DNA from: Bradyrhizobium nivariense
GTDB lineage: Bacteria; Pseudomonadota; Alphaproteobacteria; Rhizobiales; Xanthobacteraceae
Reading direction: 5' to 3'
DNA: 54,266 nucleotides
Assembly: GCF_029846715.1 (NCBI RefSeq)
Contig: NZ_JARVWW010000046.1
Coordinates: 1 to 54,266, forward strand
In this document: positions 43,558-51,329 of the stretch, one piece after another
How positions within the stretch are numbered: the first letter of the stretch is position 1
Layout of the letters: each line of letters begins with the position of its first letter
Program-made: the position numbers and the translations under genes
The notes under the pieces: generated by a model
The model's database searches: none
What the model was told of the DNA's origin: nothing
Seen by the model: only the letters and a program-made list of their open reading frames with translations

Positions 43558-44682
43558 ATGTTGAAACCGACCCGACGCATTGCATCCGGCGCGCCCCGCG
43601 CTGCGATCGCCACCACCCTCGCTTTCCTCACTCTCATTTCTGGAGTCCGCGCCGGCATGGCCGAGACCTTCGCCTATGTCGGCAACGCCGATAGCAACGA
43701 CATCAGCGTGTTCAAGATGGCCGAGAGCGGGGAGATGACGCCCGTGCAGACGGCCGCCTTCACCGGCGTCGAAAAGCCCGGCTCCTCGACGCCGCTCGCG
43801 ATCACGCCCGACCACCGCGTGCTGATCGCCGGAATCCGTTCGCAGCCGTTCGTGGCGGTGAGCTTTGCGATCGATCCCAAGACGGGCCAACTCAGCCATA
43901 TCGGCAACGGCCCGCTCGCCGACAGCATGGCCAATATCGCCTTCGACCGCGGCGGCAAATTCCTGTTCAGCGCCTCCTATGGCGGCAACAAGGTCGCGCT
44001 GAATCCGCTGCTCGCCAACGGCGTTGCGGGCGAGCCGAAGCAGGTGATCCCGACCGGGCTGAACGCGCACGCCGTCCTGCCCTCGCCCGACAACCGCTTC
44101 GTGTTCGCGACCAATCTCGGCTCCGACCAGGTGCTGGCCTTCGCGTTCGACGCCACGACCGGTACGCTGACGCCGAGCGATCCGCCAACCCACAAGGTGC
44201 CGGAGAAATCCGGGCCGCGGCATTTCGTGTTCCACCCCAACGGCAAATTCGTCTATCTCGTCCACGAGCTGAACGGCGACGTCGCGGCGTTCGCCTACGA
44301 AGCCAAGAGCGGCGCATGGGACGAGATCCAGCGCACCACCGCGCTGCCGGAAGGGTTTTCCGGCAAACCATGGGCCGCCGACATCCACATCAGCCCCGAC
44401 GGCCGTTTCCTCTACGCATCCGAGCGCACCACCAACACGCTCACGGCCTACAAGGTCGATGCAACAACCGGCAAGCTGACCACGATCGGCAGCGTGCCGA
44501 CCGAGAAGCAGCCGCGCGGCTTCCACATCGATCCCAGCGGGCGCTACCTCGCCGCGGTCGGCGAGCTCTCCGACAGCATGACGGTCTATGCCATCGACCA
44601 GAGCAGCGGCGCACTCGCCAAGCTGAAATCCTACGCCACCGGCAAGAAGCCGAACTGGGTGGAGTTCTTGAGCCTGCCGTGA
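43558..44682 (+). CDS. Secreted lactonase-family seven-bladed beta-propeller
   Basis: 374 residues. Signal peptide at about 1-37 (AAIATTLAFLTLISGVRAGM), then repeated beta-propeller blades with SPDGRFLYASERTTNTLTAY, SPDNRFVFATNLGSDQVLAF and HPNGKFVYLVHELNGDVAAF. This is the 6-phosphogluconolactonase (Pgl/YbhE) lactonase family. A signal peptide makes cytoplasmic pentose-phosphate function unlikely; a periplasmic lactonase on another sugar or aromatic lactone, or a moonlighting propeller, is more likely. The ATG at 43558 has AGGAGGA 4-5 bases ahead. No obvious operon partner. A 323-bp gap with repeat family B follows. Confidence 0.85.
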   Translation: MLKPTRRIASGAPRAAIATTLAFLTLISGVRAGMAETFAYVGNADSNDISVFKMAESGEMTPVQTAAFTGVEKPGSSTPLAITPDHRVLIAGIRSQPFVAVSFAIDPKTGQLSHIGNGPLADSMANIAFDRGGKFLFSASYGGNKVALNPLLANGVAGEPKQVIPTGLNAHAVLPSPDNRFVFATNLGSDQVLAFAFDATTGTLTPSDPPTHKVPEKSGPRHFVFHPNGKFVYLVHELNGDVAAFAYEAKSGAWDEIQRTTALPEGFSGKPWAADIHISPDGRFLYASERTTNTLTAYKVDATTGKLTTIGSVPTEKQPRGFHIDPSGRYLAAVGELSDSMTVYAIDQSSGALAKLKSYATGKKPNWVEFLSLP

Positions 44683-44718
44683 GATTGCTCTCCCCTGGAG
44701 GCTGCGGGATGAGCTCGG

Positions 44719-44834
44719 CCTGCATGGTTCGAGACGCCCGCTTTGGCGGGCTCCTCACCATGAGGGTCTGATAGCTCGCCGCGAAGCACGACCTCATCCT
44801 GAGGGCCCGCCGCAGGCGGGCGTCTCGAAGGATG
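44719..44834. repeat. Dispersed palindromic repeat, family B (copy 2)
   Basis: GCCTGCATGGTTCGAGAC...CTCACCATGAGG first, then CTCATCCTGAGG...GTCTCGAAGGATGG, the reverse module order of copy 1 at 17961-18070. Internal hairpins: GCCCGCTTTGGCGGGC and GCCCGCCGCAGGCGGGC. It fills most of the 323-bp gap between the propeller gene and the orphan adaptor; the last 170 bp of the gap (44835-45005) shows nothing else recognisable. Confidence 0.82.
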
Positions 44835-45005
44835 GCCGCAAGGACGGTGGAAGACAGCGAACCTTGGCGCCGGTCCCGAAGACTAATTCACGGGCGGCAT
44901 CGCGCCGCCCGTGCTTGCTGCGGCATTCTCATTCGGCCGGCCCATGGTCCGCCGCGGTTGCTTCTGCTATCGATGAGGCCGTCACGGCCCCAACCGGAAT
45001 GACCG

Positions 45006-45893
45006 ATGCGTCCTTTGCCTGCGCGTTCCTTTTCCCGACATTTCGTTGCGCTCACCGGACTGCTGTTGCTGTCCGCCCAGCCCGCGCCTGCCGCCGATGA
45101 CGACGCGCCCAAGGGGCCGGCAGTCACGGTGCTGAAGGTCGCAAAATCCTGTTTCTCCGACATCGTCGAGGCCACTGGCACGATCATCGCGCGCGAGGAA
45201 AGCTCCGTGCGGCCCGAGCGGCCCGGCCTGAAGGTGACGGAAGTGCTGGCGGAAGCCGGCGAGACCACCACCGCCGGGCAGGTGCTGGCGCGGCTGGCGC
45301 TGCCCGAGGGCGGCACGCTTCAGGTCACCGCCCCCGTGGCGGGCGTGATCGCGACGTCGACCGCGCAGATCGGCAACCTCGCCTCGGCCAAGGGCGAGGC
45401 GCTGTTCACGATCGTGGCGCGCAGCGAATACGATCTCGTCGGCCTCGTCGCGACCAGCGATATGCGCAAGCTCGCGGTCAACCAGCAGGCGACCGTGCGC
45501 ATCGCCGGCGCCGGCGATATCGACGGCAAGGTGCGCCGCATCGGCCCGACCGTCGAGCCGAACATCCAGCAGGGCATGGTCTATATCGGCATCTCGTCGC
45601 AGAAGCGGCTGTTGCTGAATGCGAGCGGGCGCGCGCTGATCAAGTCCGGACAGAGCTGCAACGTCGCGGTGCCGCTGACCTCGGTGCAGTATTCCTCCGC
45701 CGGCACCGTCGTGCAGGTGATCCGCCGCAACCGCGTCGAGACCAAGCGCGTCGAGGTCGGACTGATGTCGGGCGGCAATATCGAGGTCCGCGACGGCCTC
45801 AACGAAGGCGATATAGTCGTCGCCCGCGCCGGCGCGCTCCTGCGCGAAGGCGACCCGGTGGGCACGGTGATGGCCGCGGAAGCAGCGAAGTAG
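45006..45893 (+). CDS. Orphan efflux periplasmic adaptor (HlyD/MFP family)
   Basis: 295 residues with a signal peptide (ALTGLLLLSAQPAPAA, cut near residue 30) instead of a membrane anchor. Barrel-sandwich strands: VRPERPGLKVTEVLAEAGET and LQVTAPVAGVIATSTAQIGN; later VAVPLTSVQYSS and GLNEGDIVVARAGALL. It is paralogous to the adaptor at 21770-22699: both share the CFSD motif (C49 here) and a second Cys in the SCxVAVP segment (C218 here). As there, the helical hairpin is missing or minimal. No transporter gene is adjacent; downstream are repeats and then the convergent pseudo-caspase. It may act with an unlinked RND pump, perhaps the one at 22699-25848. Confidence 0.83.
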   Translation: MRPLPARSFSRHFVALTGLLLLSAQPAPAADDDAPKGPAVTVLKVAKSCFSDIVEATGTIIAREESSVRPERPGLKVTEVLAEAGETTTAGQVLARLALPEGGTLQVTAPVAGVIATSTAQIGNLASAKGEALFTIVARSEYDLVGLVATSDMRKLAVNQQATVRIAGAGDIDGKVRRIGPTVEPNIQQGMVYIGISSQKRLLLNASGRALIKSGQSCNVAVPLTSVQYSSAGTVVQVIRRNRVETKRVEVGLMSGGNIEVRDGLNEGDIVVARAGALLREGDPVGTVMAAEAAK

Positions 45894-45904
45894 GTAAAGT
45901 GGCT

Positions 45905-46036
45905 CGTGTCCCGGACGCGCTGCAGCGTGCAACACTGCTGCGCAAAGCCGGGACCCATCGCTTGATGTGCGGTTAAAAAAATCAGGCCCCGGCTCGGCGT
46001 CGCATCATCATGTGATGCGCCGTGTCCGGGGCACGC
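45905..46036. repeat. Dispersed palindromic repeat, family E
   Basis: CGTGTCCCGGACGCG...GCAAAGCCGGGACCCA, then GCATCATCATGTGATGCG, then GTGTCCGGGGCACGCG. The two ends are partly complementary. A common style of Bradyrhizobium intergenic repeat; single copy in this window. Confidence 0.6.
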
Positions 46037-46059
46037 GACTTCGCAGGACTTAAGAAAAA

Positions 46060-46163
46060 CTAAAGCGCGATGAGATGAGGATGAATCATCATCGCGCTTT
46101 AGGTTGTTGTTTGAGCATGATCTTTTCGGAAAGCCGCTTCGCACTTTTCCGGATCATGCTTTA
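46060..46163. repeat. Dispersed palindromic repeat, family D, at 3' end of pseudo-caspase gene
   Basis: Two hairpins: CTAAAGCGCGATGA...TCATCGCGCTTTAG (46060-46102) and AGCATGATCTTTTCGGAAA...TTTTCCGGATCATGCTTTA (ending 46163). The final TTA at 46161-46163 is the stop codon of the minus-strand pseudo-caspase gene. A recognisable alphaproteobacterial repeat type. It may also end transcription from both sides. Confidence 0.75.
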
Positions 46164-47009
46164 GCCGCCGGCTTCGCCGAAATGGACGTCTTCGAGCAGT
46201 GAGGAGGAGACGGACGGGACCTGGTCGCCTTCGCTGGCACGGGAGATGGCAACACGGGTCTTGTTGAAGACGCTCTCGGCGCTGCCCTGCGCATTGAGGT
46301 TATTGAGGAACTCGCTGACCAGCACACTGTGCTCGCCCTTGCCGTCGTCGACGACCTTGCCGGGCGAGGCCGAGGAGAGGATCAGCGCATTGTCCGTCGC
46401 GCTGATCGGCGCGAGGCCGTGGCTGTAGGAGCGGAAGCGGCGCTCATAGGGATTGCGGCGGGAGGCGTCGACCACGACGAGCTTGGCCTTGGCGCCCTGC
46501 TCCTTCATCATGTCGAGCACGCCGTCGATGGAGACGCCCTGGCGGCGGACATCGTTTTCCCTCCAGATCACGGCATCGACCGGCAGCATGTAGCTCTCGC
46601 GCCCGGCCTGCACGCCGTAGCCGCCGAAGAACAGCATGACGACGGTGTCGCGCTTGATCCGGGACTTCAGGCGATTGACGGCGCGGACCATGTCGTCCTT
46701 GGTCGCGTCTTCCACCATGTCGACGTCAAAGCCGCTCTTGCGCAGCGACGAGGACAGCGCGCGGGCGTCGTTGATCGACTGCGTCAGCGGCGCGTTGGCG
46801 TCGGGGTAATGTCCATTGCCGATGACGAGGGCGAGACGCGAGGCCTGGCCGATCGAGCCGGTGACCTGGTCGGTCGCGACGGCCTTGGCGGCATCGAGCG
46901 CCCGCATGTTGAGAGCAGCATGGGCGCCGATCACGAGGGACACCGTGCCGATGAGGGCTGCGGCGACCGCGATCGTGCGTCGGGAAAGGTCGAGCTGCCT
47001 TAAATTCAT
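46161..47009 (-). CDS. Membrane-anchored pseudo-caspase (peptidase C14 fold)
   Basis: 282 residues. N-terminal membrane helix (TIAVAAALIGTVSLVIGAHA, residues 12-31) and a caspase-like domain at about 57-280: RLALVIGNGHYPD, VVMLFFGGYGVQ, MLPVDAVIW and LVVVDASRRNPYERRFR. The catalytic His position is Y131 and the catalytic Cys position is S183, the YS type known in prokaryotic caspase homologues. It lacks the TPR part of its paralogue at 19298-20797 but shares its motifs closely (ENDVRRQGVS / ESDVRRDGIS). The start at 47009 has only a weak ribosome site; the frame is open for 44 more codons. Predicted periplasmic domain with no peptidase activity. Confidence 0.87.
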   Translation of the reverse strand: MNLRQLDLSRRTIAVAAALIGTVSLVIGAHAALNMRALDAAKAVATDQVTGSIGQASRLALVIGNGHYPDANAPLTQSINDARALSSSLRKSGFDVDMVEDATKDDMVRAVNRLKSRIKRDTVVMLFFGGYGVQAGRESYMLPVDAVIWRENDVRRQGVSIDGVLDMMKEQGAKAKLVVVDASRRNPYERRFRSYSHGLAPISATDNALILSSASPGKVVDDGKGEHSVLVSEFLNNLNAQGSAESVFNKTRVAISRASEGDQVPSVSSSLLEDVHFGEAGG

Positions 47010-47427
47010 CTCGGTTCGTTCCTGTGCCAAAGACCAGCCAAGCGCGCGCACACTGTTTGAGTAGCGCGATTGCGTCTTCAGGTTTGAGGGATTGGCCGGG
47101 GTGTGCCCCCGAATTGCGCGCAATTTGCGGCGCCGCACCAAACAAACCCTTAACCGGATATCGCCTCCCCGGCAATAGATTGCCCAGATTTTGAGCTAAA
47201 TCACTGAAGTCATTAGTTAATTCTCCCGCCCAAAAGTCTCCATCTTTCGCGCCCCGCAGCCTTTCGGAGCCTAATCATGCAGCCTTCGTGCCGGCTTTTT
47301 CTGTGACTCCCATCACATTTGTATTTCCTGCGAATCCGGGTAGCTTTTTCAACGACTTGCAGGGGGTGGCGCGCGGCTGGGAGCGTGCCGGTCGGCCCCC
47401 GGCCAAATTCCCGCGACCAGGTATTTC
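47010..47427. other. 418-bp divergent intergenic region
   Basis: Between the membrane pseudo-caspase (minus) and the cyclase-like gene (plus). It holds the CRP-type site at 47302-47317. The stretch around 47190-47235 (GAGCTAAATCACTGAAGTCA, GTTAATTCTC) is A/T-rich and could hold the pseudo-caspase promoter. No open reading frame is convincing. Confidence 0.6.
47302..47317. promoter_or_regulatory. Perfect CRP-type binding site
   Basis: TGTGA-CTCCCA-TCACA, all ten consensus positions, followed by TTT as in the E. coli consensus. It is 110 bp upstream of the cyclase-like gene start and 292 bp upstream of the pseudo-caspase start, mirroring the site at 19002-19021. Confidence 0.75.
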
Positions 47428-49158
47428 ATGAGCTTTCAATATTTTGCCGGCGCCGCCTGCCGGGCGCTGACGGCGCGGAAGGACGGCCCCTCGCTTTACG
47501 ACGTCTGCGATCCCGTATTGTCTGTGGCGGCCAGCGGCGATCCGCATCTGGCCAAGTTCTACAAGACCGCGCTCGGCAATCCCGCATTGCGGGTGCTGCT
47601 CCGCCGCGCAGGCCTGCCCGAGCTGCGCAACGAAGCCAAACTGGCCCGGCTGCGCGAGGCGCTGGTTCGCGCCCGCGACGAGGCCGAGCCCGATTGGGCG
47701 GCGGTCGGCCAGCCCGTCGCCGATCTCGTCGACAGCATCGCGCTGGATCATCCCAAGCCGCCGCCAGCCATGTTCACCGGCTCCATGCCGCAACAATCGC
47801 AGATCGACGGCGTGATCCGCGACTGCGCGCAGCATCTGCTCGGCTCGTACCGCAAGAACGGTTTCCTCCCGACCTACGCCGCGTTCAACCTGATCGGCGA
47901 TCCCGATTTCCGCGGGCGCGAGCTGACCATGGCGCTCACGGGCCTCAACGCGCGCGGCTACAAGAACTCGTCGCTGCTGTTCAACCTCGCCCGTGTCTTC
48001 ATCGCGCGATCGCCGGCGCGCGCGGTCGTCAATCCGCCCTGGCGAGGGGTTGCCGAACCGATGTGGGAGCCGGTGCAGATCCGCCACCGCTCGGCTTATT
48101 ACGATGCGTTCTTCATCGAGGCGCTGTTGAGTTATGTCGAGACCGGGCTCGCCTCGGCCGCCGACAAGATTGCGGCGGAGCGCGCGGTCACCGACATGGT
48201 CGATTTCTGCGTCAACATCAGCCGCGAGGAAGTGGAAGGCATCGACGGCGCGCGGTTCAACGTCATCACCGCGCTCGCGCCAGCGCCGCATCCGCGCTTC
48301 TCACGCTACTTCGCCCAGATCAAGCAGGACCTCGGTTTCGGCGTCTACGTACCGGATTGCGACACCACGGCGTGCTCGATCTCCGCGGCAACGCAGGCCG
48401 GCTGCACCGATCCGATCCTCGACCAGCCGCTGCTGGATTTCTACGCCGGCTATCAGGTGCGCGCCGGCGTCAACGAGCCGCGCGTGACCGTGCCGATCAA
48501 CGAGAATATCGACTACGAGGGCGGGGTCGCGACCTGGATCGACAACCTCAAAGGCGAGCGGCCCTACGGCAACGATCTCGATCCGACGCTCAATCTCGAC
48601 ATTCTCGAGGTCAGCTTCCGCAACCTCGCGCGCTGGAAGGTATTAGAGACGCCGGCGCGGCTTGCCACCGTTCATCGCATCATCGGCTTCCAGAAGCGGC
48701 TCGCCGCAAGCGGCGCCTTCGCCAATCCGCGCTCGCACATCTATTATCTGCCGGAACTCTACAGCGCCTATTTCGGCCGCTGCTACGCGGCGTTCCTGGC
48801 GCTGCCGCTGGCGGCGCAGGCCGCGATCGATCCCGACGGCGATTTCGACTTCATCCGCCACCGCGTGCTCTCTTACGTCAAGGGCGAGCTGATGGCCGCC
48901 GAAATGAACGTGTTCGACGCGGCACTGGCGCTGATCGCGCTCGGCCATCTCGGCGCCGACCCGCGCGCCTTTGCGCCGGCGCTGAACGTGATCGTCGGCG
49001 CCATCGGCGAAGGCGGCCGCCGCGGCCCGTTCCGCGCCTATGAATGGAACAAGATGAAGACGCCGACGCGGATCCTGGTGGGCGGTCCGGAGGTCACGTC
49101 GGCGTTCGTGCTGATGGGGCTGGCGGTGGCGAAGCGGGCGATGGCGGGGCGCGGGTAA
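47428..49158 (+). CDS. Class II terpene-cyclase-like alpha-toroid protein, uncharacterised
   Basis: 576 residues, predicted almost all helical, cytoplasmic. GFGVYVPDCDTTACSISAAT at residues 303-322 contains DCDTTA (310-315), which resembles the acid motif DxD(D/T)TA that protonates the substrate in class II terpene cyclases and squalene-hopene cyclases. GGVATWIDNLKGERPYGNDL then DPTLNLDIL (residues 365-392) is a second conserved-looking acidic loop. The length is near that of bacterial class II diterpene cyclases (about 500-550). QW repeats are not evident, and no prenyl synthase or class I cyclase is nearby, so enzymatic activity is unproven; it may belong to an uncharacterised toroid family. 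The start ATG follows a weak site. A CRP-type site lies 110 bp upstream. Confidence 0.6.
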   Translation: MSFQYFAGAACRALTARKDGPSLYDVCDPVLSVAASGDPHLAKFYKTALGNPALRVLLRRAGLPELRNEAKLARLREALVRARDEAEPDWAAVGQPVADLVDSIALDHPKPPPAMFTGSMPQQSQIDGVIRDCAQHLLGSYRKNGFLPTYAAFNLIGDPDFRGRELTMALTGLNARGYKNSSLLFNLARVFIARSPARAVVNPPWRGVAEPMWEPVQIRHRSAYYDAFFIEALLSYVETGLASAADKIAAERAVTDMVDFCVNISREEVEGIDGARFNVITALAPAPHPRFSRYFAQIKQDLGFGVYVPDCDTTACSISAATQAGCTDPILDQPLLDFYAGYQVRAGVNEPRVTVPINENIDYEGGVATWIDNLKGERPYGNDLDPTLNLDILEVSFRNLARWKVLETPARLATVHRIIGFQKRLAASGAFANPRSHIYYLPELYSAYFGRCYAAFLALPLAAQAAIDPDGDFDFIRHRVLSYVKGELMAAEMNVFDAALALIALGHLGADPRAFAPALNVIVGAIGEGGRRGPFRAYEWNKMKTPTRILVGGPEVTSAFVLMGLAVAKRAMAGRG

Positions 49159-49171
49159 GATGGTCTCATCC

Positions 49172-49226
49172 CCCGGCCCGATGACAGTAAGTTGAAAGCC
49201 CAACTGTCAGGCATATGCTGGCCGGG
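49172..49226. other. Long bipartite hairpin between cyclase-like and nuclease-fold genes
   Basis: Outer stem CCCGGCC (49172-49178) with GGCCGGG (49220-49226); inner stems GACA with TGTC and GTTG with CAAC around a GAAAGCC-like loop. No following T run, so it is not a standard terminator. It may cap the upstream mRNA or form part of the nuclease gene leader. Structure read by eye only. Confidence 0.3.
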
Positions 49227-49286
49227 CGGACAAAAGCCGACCACAATTGCGGGGTTTATCGCCATTTTCATCAGACGCGGACCGGC

Positions 49287-50027
49287 ATGTTGCGAAAACT
49301 CCTGATTGCGCTGTCATTGGTCGCCTTATCCTTGCCCGGCTTGCCGTCGCCGGCTGAGGCCGCCGACATCACCGGCACGGCAAAGGTCCGCGACGGCGAT
49401 TCCGTCTTGATCGGCAACACAAGGATCCGGCTCGGCGGCATCGATGCGCCGTCGTCCGATCAGCTCTGCCTCAACACCAAGGACGAGCGCTGGACCTGCG
49501 GCATCGCGGCGCGCGACGAGCTCGCCAAATACACCGAGGGCAAGAGCTGGGTCTGCCATGCAAGGTCGACCGACCGGCGCGGCCGCACCGTGGCGCGCTG
49601 CGAGGTCGGCGGCGAGGACATCCAGAAATGGCTGGTGCGGAGCGGCTGGGCGCTGTCCTACACCCGCGTCTCGCACGACTATGACGCCGATGAGGCCGCC
49701 GCGCGGGAGGCAAAAGCCGGGATGTGGCAGGGCGCCTTCATCGCGCCCTGGGACTGGCGCGTACGCAACAAGAAGACCACGATATTGGGCGCGATCAAGC
49801 CGCCCGACGGCGCGCATTCGGTGCTGCTCGCCTCGGCCTCGGGGCCGGTTGCGCCCTCGCCCGACTGCACCATCAAGGGCAACGTCAACAGCGCCGGCGA
49901 GTGCATCTACCACCAGCCAAACAGCCGCTGGTACACCCAGATCAAGATGAAGATCAGCAAGGGTACCCGCTGGTTCTGCTCGGTCGAGGACGCCGAAGCC
50001 GCGGGCTGCCGCGAGACGAAGCGATAA
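49287..50027 (+). CDS. Secreted staphylococcal-nuclease-fold protein lacking the catalytic Glu
   Basis: 246 residues. Signal peptide at 1-25 (LLIALSLVALSLPGLPSPAEA). SNase-like domain at about 28-165: KVRDGDSVLIGNTRIRLGGI then DAPSSDQLC. By alignment with staphylococcal nuclease, D36/D38 match D19/D21, R48 matches R35, D53 matches D40 and R100 (DRRGR) matches R87. But the catalytic Glu-43 position (normal DAPE) is S56. So metal and phosphate contacts persist while the general base is lost. A C-terminal Cys-containing domain follows (SPDCTIKGNVNSAGECIYHQ; WFCSVEDAEAAGC), perhaps disulfide-stabilised. The start ATG at 49287 is chosen for the signal peptide; ribosome site weak. Periplasmic or secreted; nuclease activity doubtful. 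Confidence 0.85.
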   Translation: MLRKLLIALSLVALSLPGLPSPAEAADITGTAKVRDGDSVLIGNTRIRLGGIDAPSSDQLCLNTKDERWTCGIAARDELAKYTEGKSWVCHARSTDRRGRTVARCEVGGEDIQKWLVRSGWALSYTRVSHDYDADEAAAREAKAGMWQGAFIAPWDWRVRNKKTTILGAIKPPDGAHSVLLASASGPVAPSPDCTIKGNVNSAGECIYHQPNSRWYTQIKMKISKGTRWFCSVEDAEAAGCRETKR

Positions 50028-50133
50028 CCCACTTCAGACCTGCATTTTCCGTGCTTTTCTTGGACGCCTCCACCGCGTAGAAACGCAGTCGTCTACCCTC
50101 CAGAGCGTCTTCACGACACAAGGACCAACAGCA

Positions 50134-51321
50134 ATGACCGTTCGCGCGGGCCGGGAATTTCTGGCCATCCCCGGGCCCACCACGATGCCCGACGAGGTGC
50201 TGCAGGCGATGCACCGTCCGGCGATCGACATCTACTCCAAACAGATGACCGATCTGACCGAGAGCCTGCTCCGCGATATCTCGAACCTGTTTGCGACCAA
50301 GGGCAAGTCCTACATCTACATCGCCAACGGCCACGGCGCCTGGGAAGCGGCGCTGAGCAACGTGCTGTCGCGCGGCGACAAGGTGCTGGTGCTGGAGAGC
50401 GGGCGCTTCGCGATCGGCTGGGGCCATGCGGCGGCGCTGATGGGCGCCGAGGTCGAGGTGCTCAAGGGCGACTGGCGCCGCGCGGTACGGCCGCACGAGG
50501 TCGAGGAGCGCCTGCGCCGCGACAAGGAGCACACCATCAAGGCGGTCGTCGTCGTCCAGGTCGATACGGCCTCGGGCGTGCAGAACGACATCGAGGGCAT
50601 CGGCAAGGCGATCAAGGCGAGTGGCCATCCCGCGCTGTACATGGTCGACACCGTGGCGTCGCTCGGCTGCATGCCGTTCGAGATGGACAAATGGGGCATC
50701 GACGTCGCGATGTCCGGCTCGCAAAAAGGCCTGATGACGCCGCCCGGCCTCGGCTTCGTCGCCGCCAACGCGCGCGCGCTCGAGGTGCAGAAGAAGGCCA
50801 ACATGAGCACGCCCTATTGGAGCTGGAGCGAGCGCGAGGGCACCGAGCACTATCGCAAATATGCCGGCACCGCGCCGGTGCATCTGCTGTTCGCGCTGCG
50901 CCAGGCCATCGACCTCCTGCACGAGGAGGGGCTGGAGAACGCCTTCCGCCGCCACAGCCTGCTCGGCGAGGCGGCGCGCCGCGCGGTCGGCGCATGGTCG
51001 GAAGGCCAGGTGCTCGGCTTCAACGTCGCCGAAGCCAGCGAACGCTCCAACACCGTGACCACGGTGACCATGAGCAACGGCCACGATCCCGCAATCCTGC
51101 AACGCTATTGCAAGGAGAAGTGCGGCGTGGTGCTCGGCACCGGCATCGGCGATCTCTCGGGACAGGCCTTCCGCATCGCCCATATGGGCCATGTCAACGC
51201 CCCGATGCTGCTCGGCACGTTAGGGGTGATCGAGATCGGGCTGAACGCACTGAAGATTCCGCACGGCAAGGGCGGGCTCGAGGCCGCGGTCGCGTATCTC
51301 GGCGAAGAGGTGGCGGTGTAG
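50134..51321 (+). CDS. Class V aminotransferase, alanine/serine-glyoxylate type
   Basis: 395 residues, PLP fold type I. N-terminal motif FLAIPGPTTMPDEVLQAMHR is typical of alanine-glyoxylate and serine-glyoxylate aminotransferases. The PLP lysine is in SGSQKGLMTPPGLGFV; the cofactor-binding Asp is in MVDTVASLG. The C-terminal substrate Arg is in GQAFRIAHMGH. Most likely converts serine plus glyoxylate (or alanine plus glyoxylate) to hydroxypyruvate/pyruvate and glycine; substrate choice cannot be read here. The ATG at 50134 has AAGGA 9 bases ahead. No serine-cycle genes are adjacent in the window; a repeat follows. Confidence 0.92.
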   Translation: MTVRAGREFLAIPGPTTMPDEVLQAMHRPAIDIYSKQMTDLTESLLRDISNLFATKGKSYIYIANGHGAWEAALSNVLSRGDKVLVLESGRFAIGWGHAAALMGAEVEVLKGDWRRAVRPHEVEERLRRDKEHTIKAVVVVQVDTASGVQNDIEGIGKAIKASGHPALYMVDTVASLGCMPFEMDKWGIDVAMSGSQKGLMTPPGLGFVAANARALEVQKKANMSTPYWSWSEREGTEHYRKYAGTAPVHLLFALRQAIDLLHEEGLENAFRRHSLLGEAARRAVGAWSEGQVLGFNVAEASERSNTVTTVTMSNGHDPAILQRYCKEKCGVVLGTGIGDLSGQAFRIAHMGHVNAPMLLGTLGVIEIGLNALKIPHGKGGLEAAVAYLGEEVAV

Positions 51322-51329
51322 TATCCGCG

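Noticed and set aside
45965..46020. CRP-type half-site TGTGATG in the repeat near 46011
   Set aside because: It is part of the palindromic repeat GCATCATCATGTGATGCG and has no TCACA partner at 6-bp spacing.
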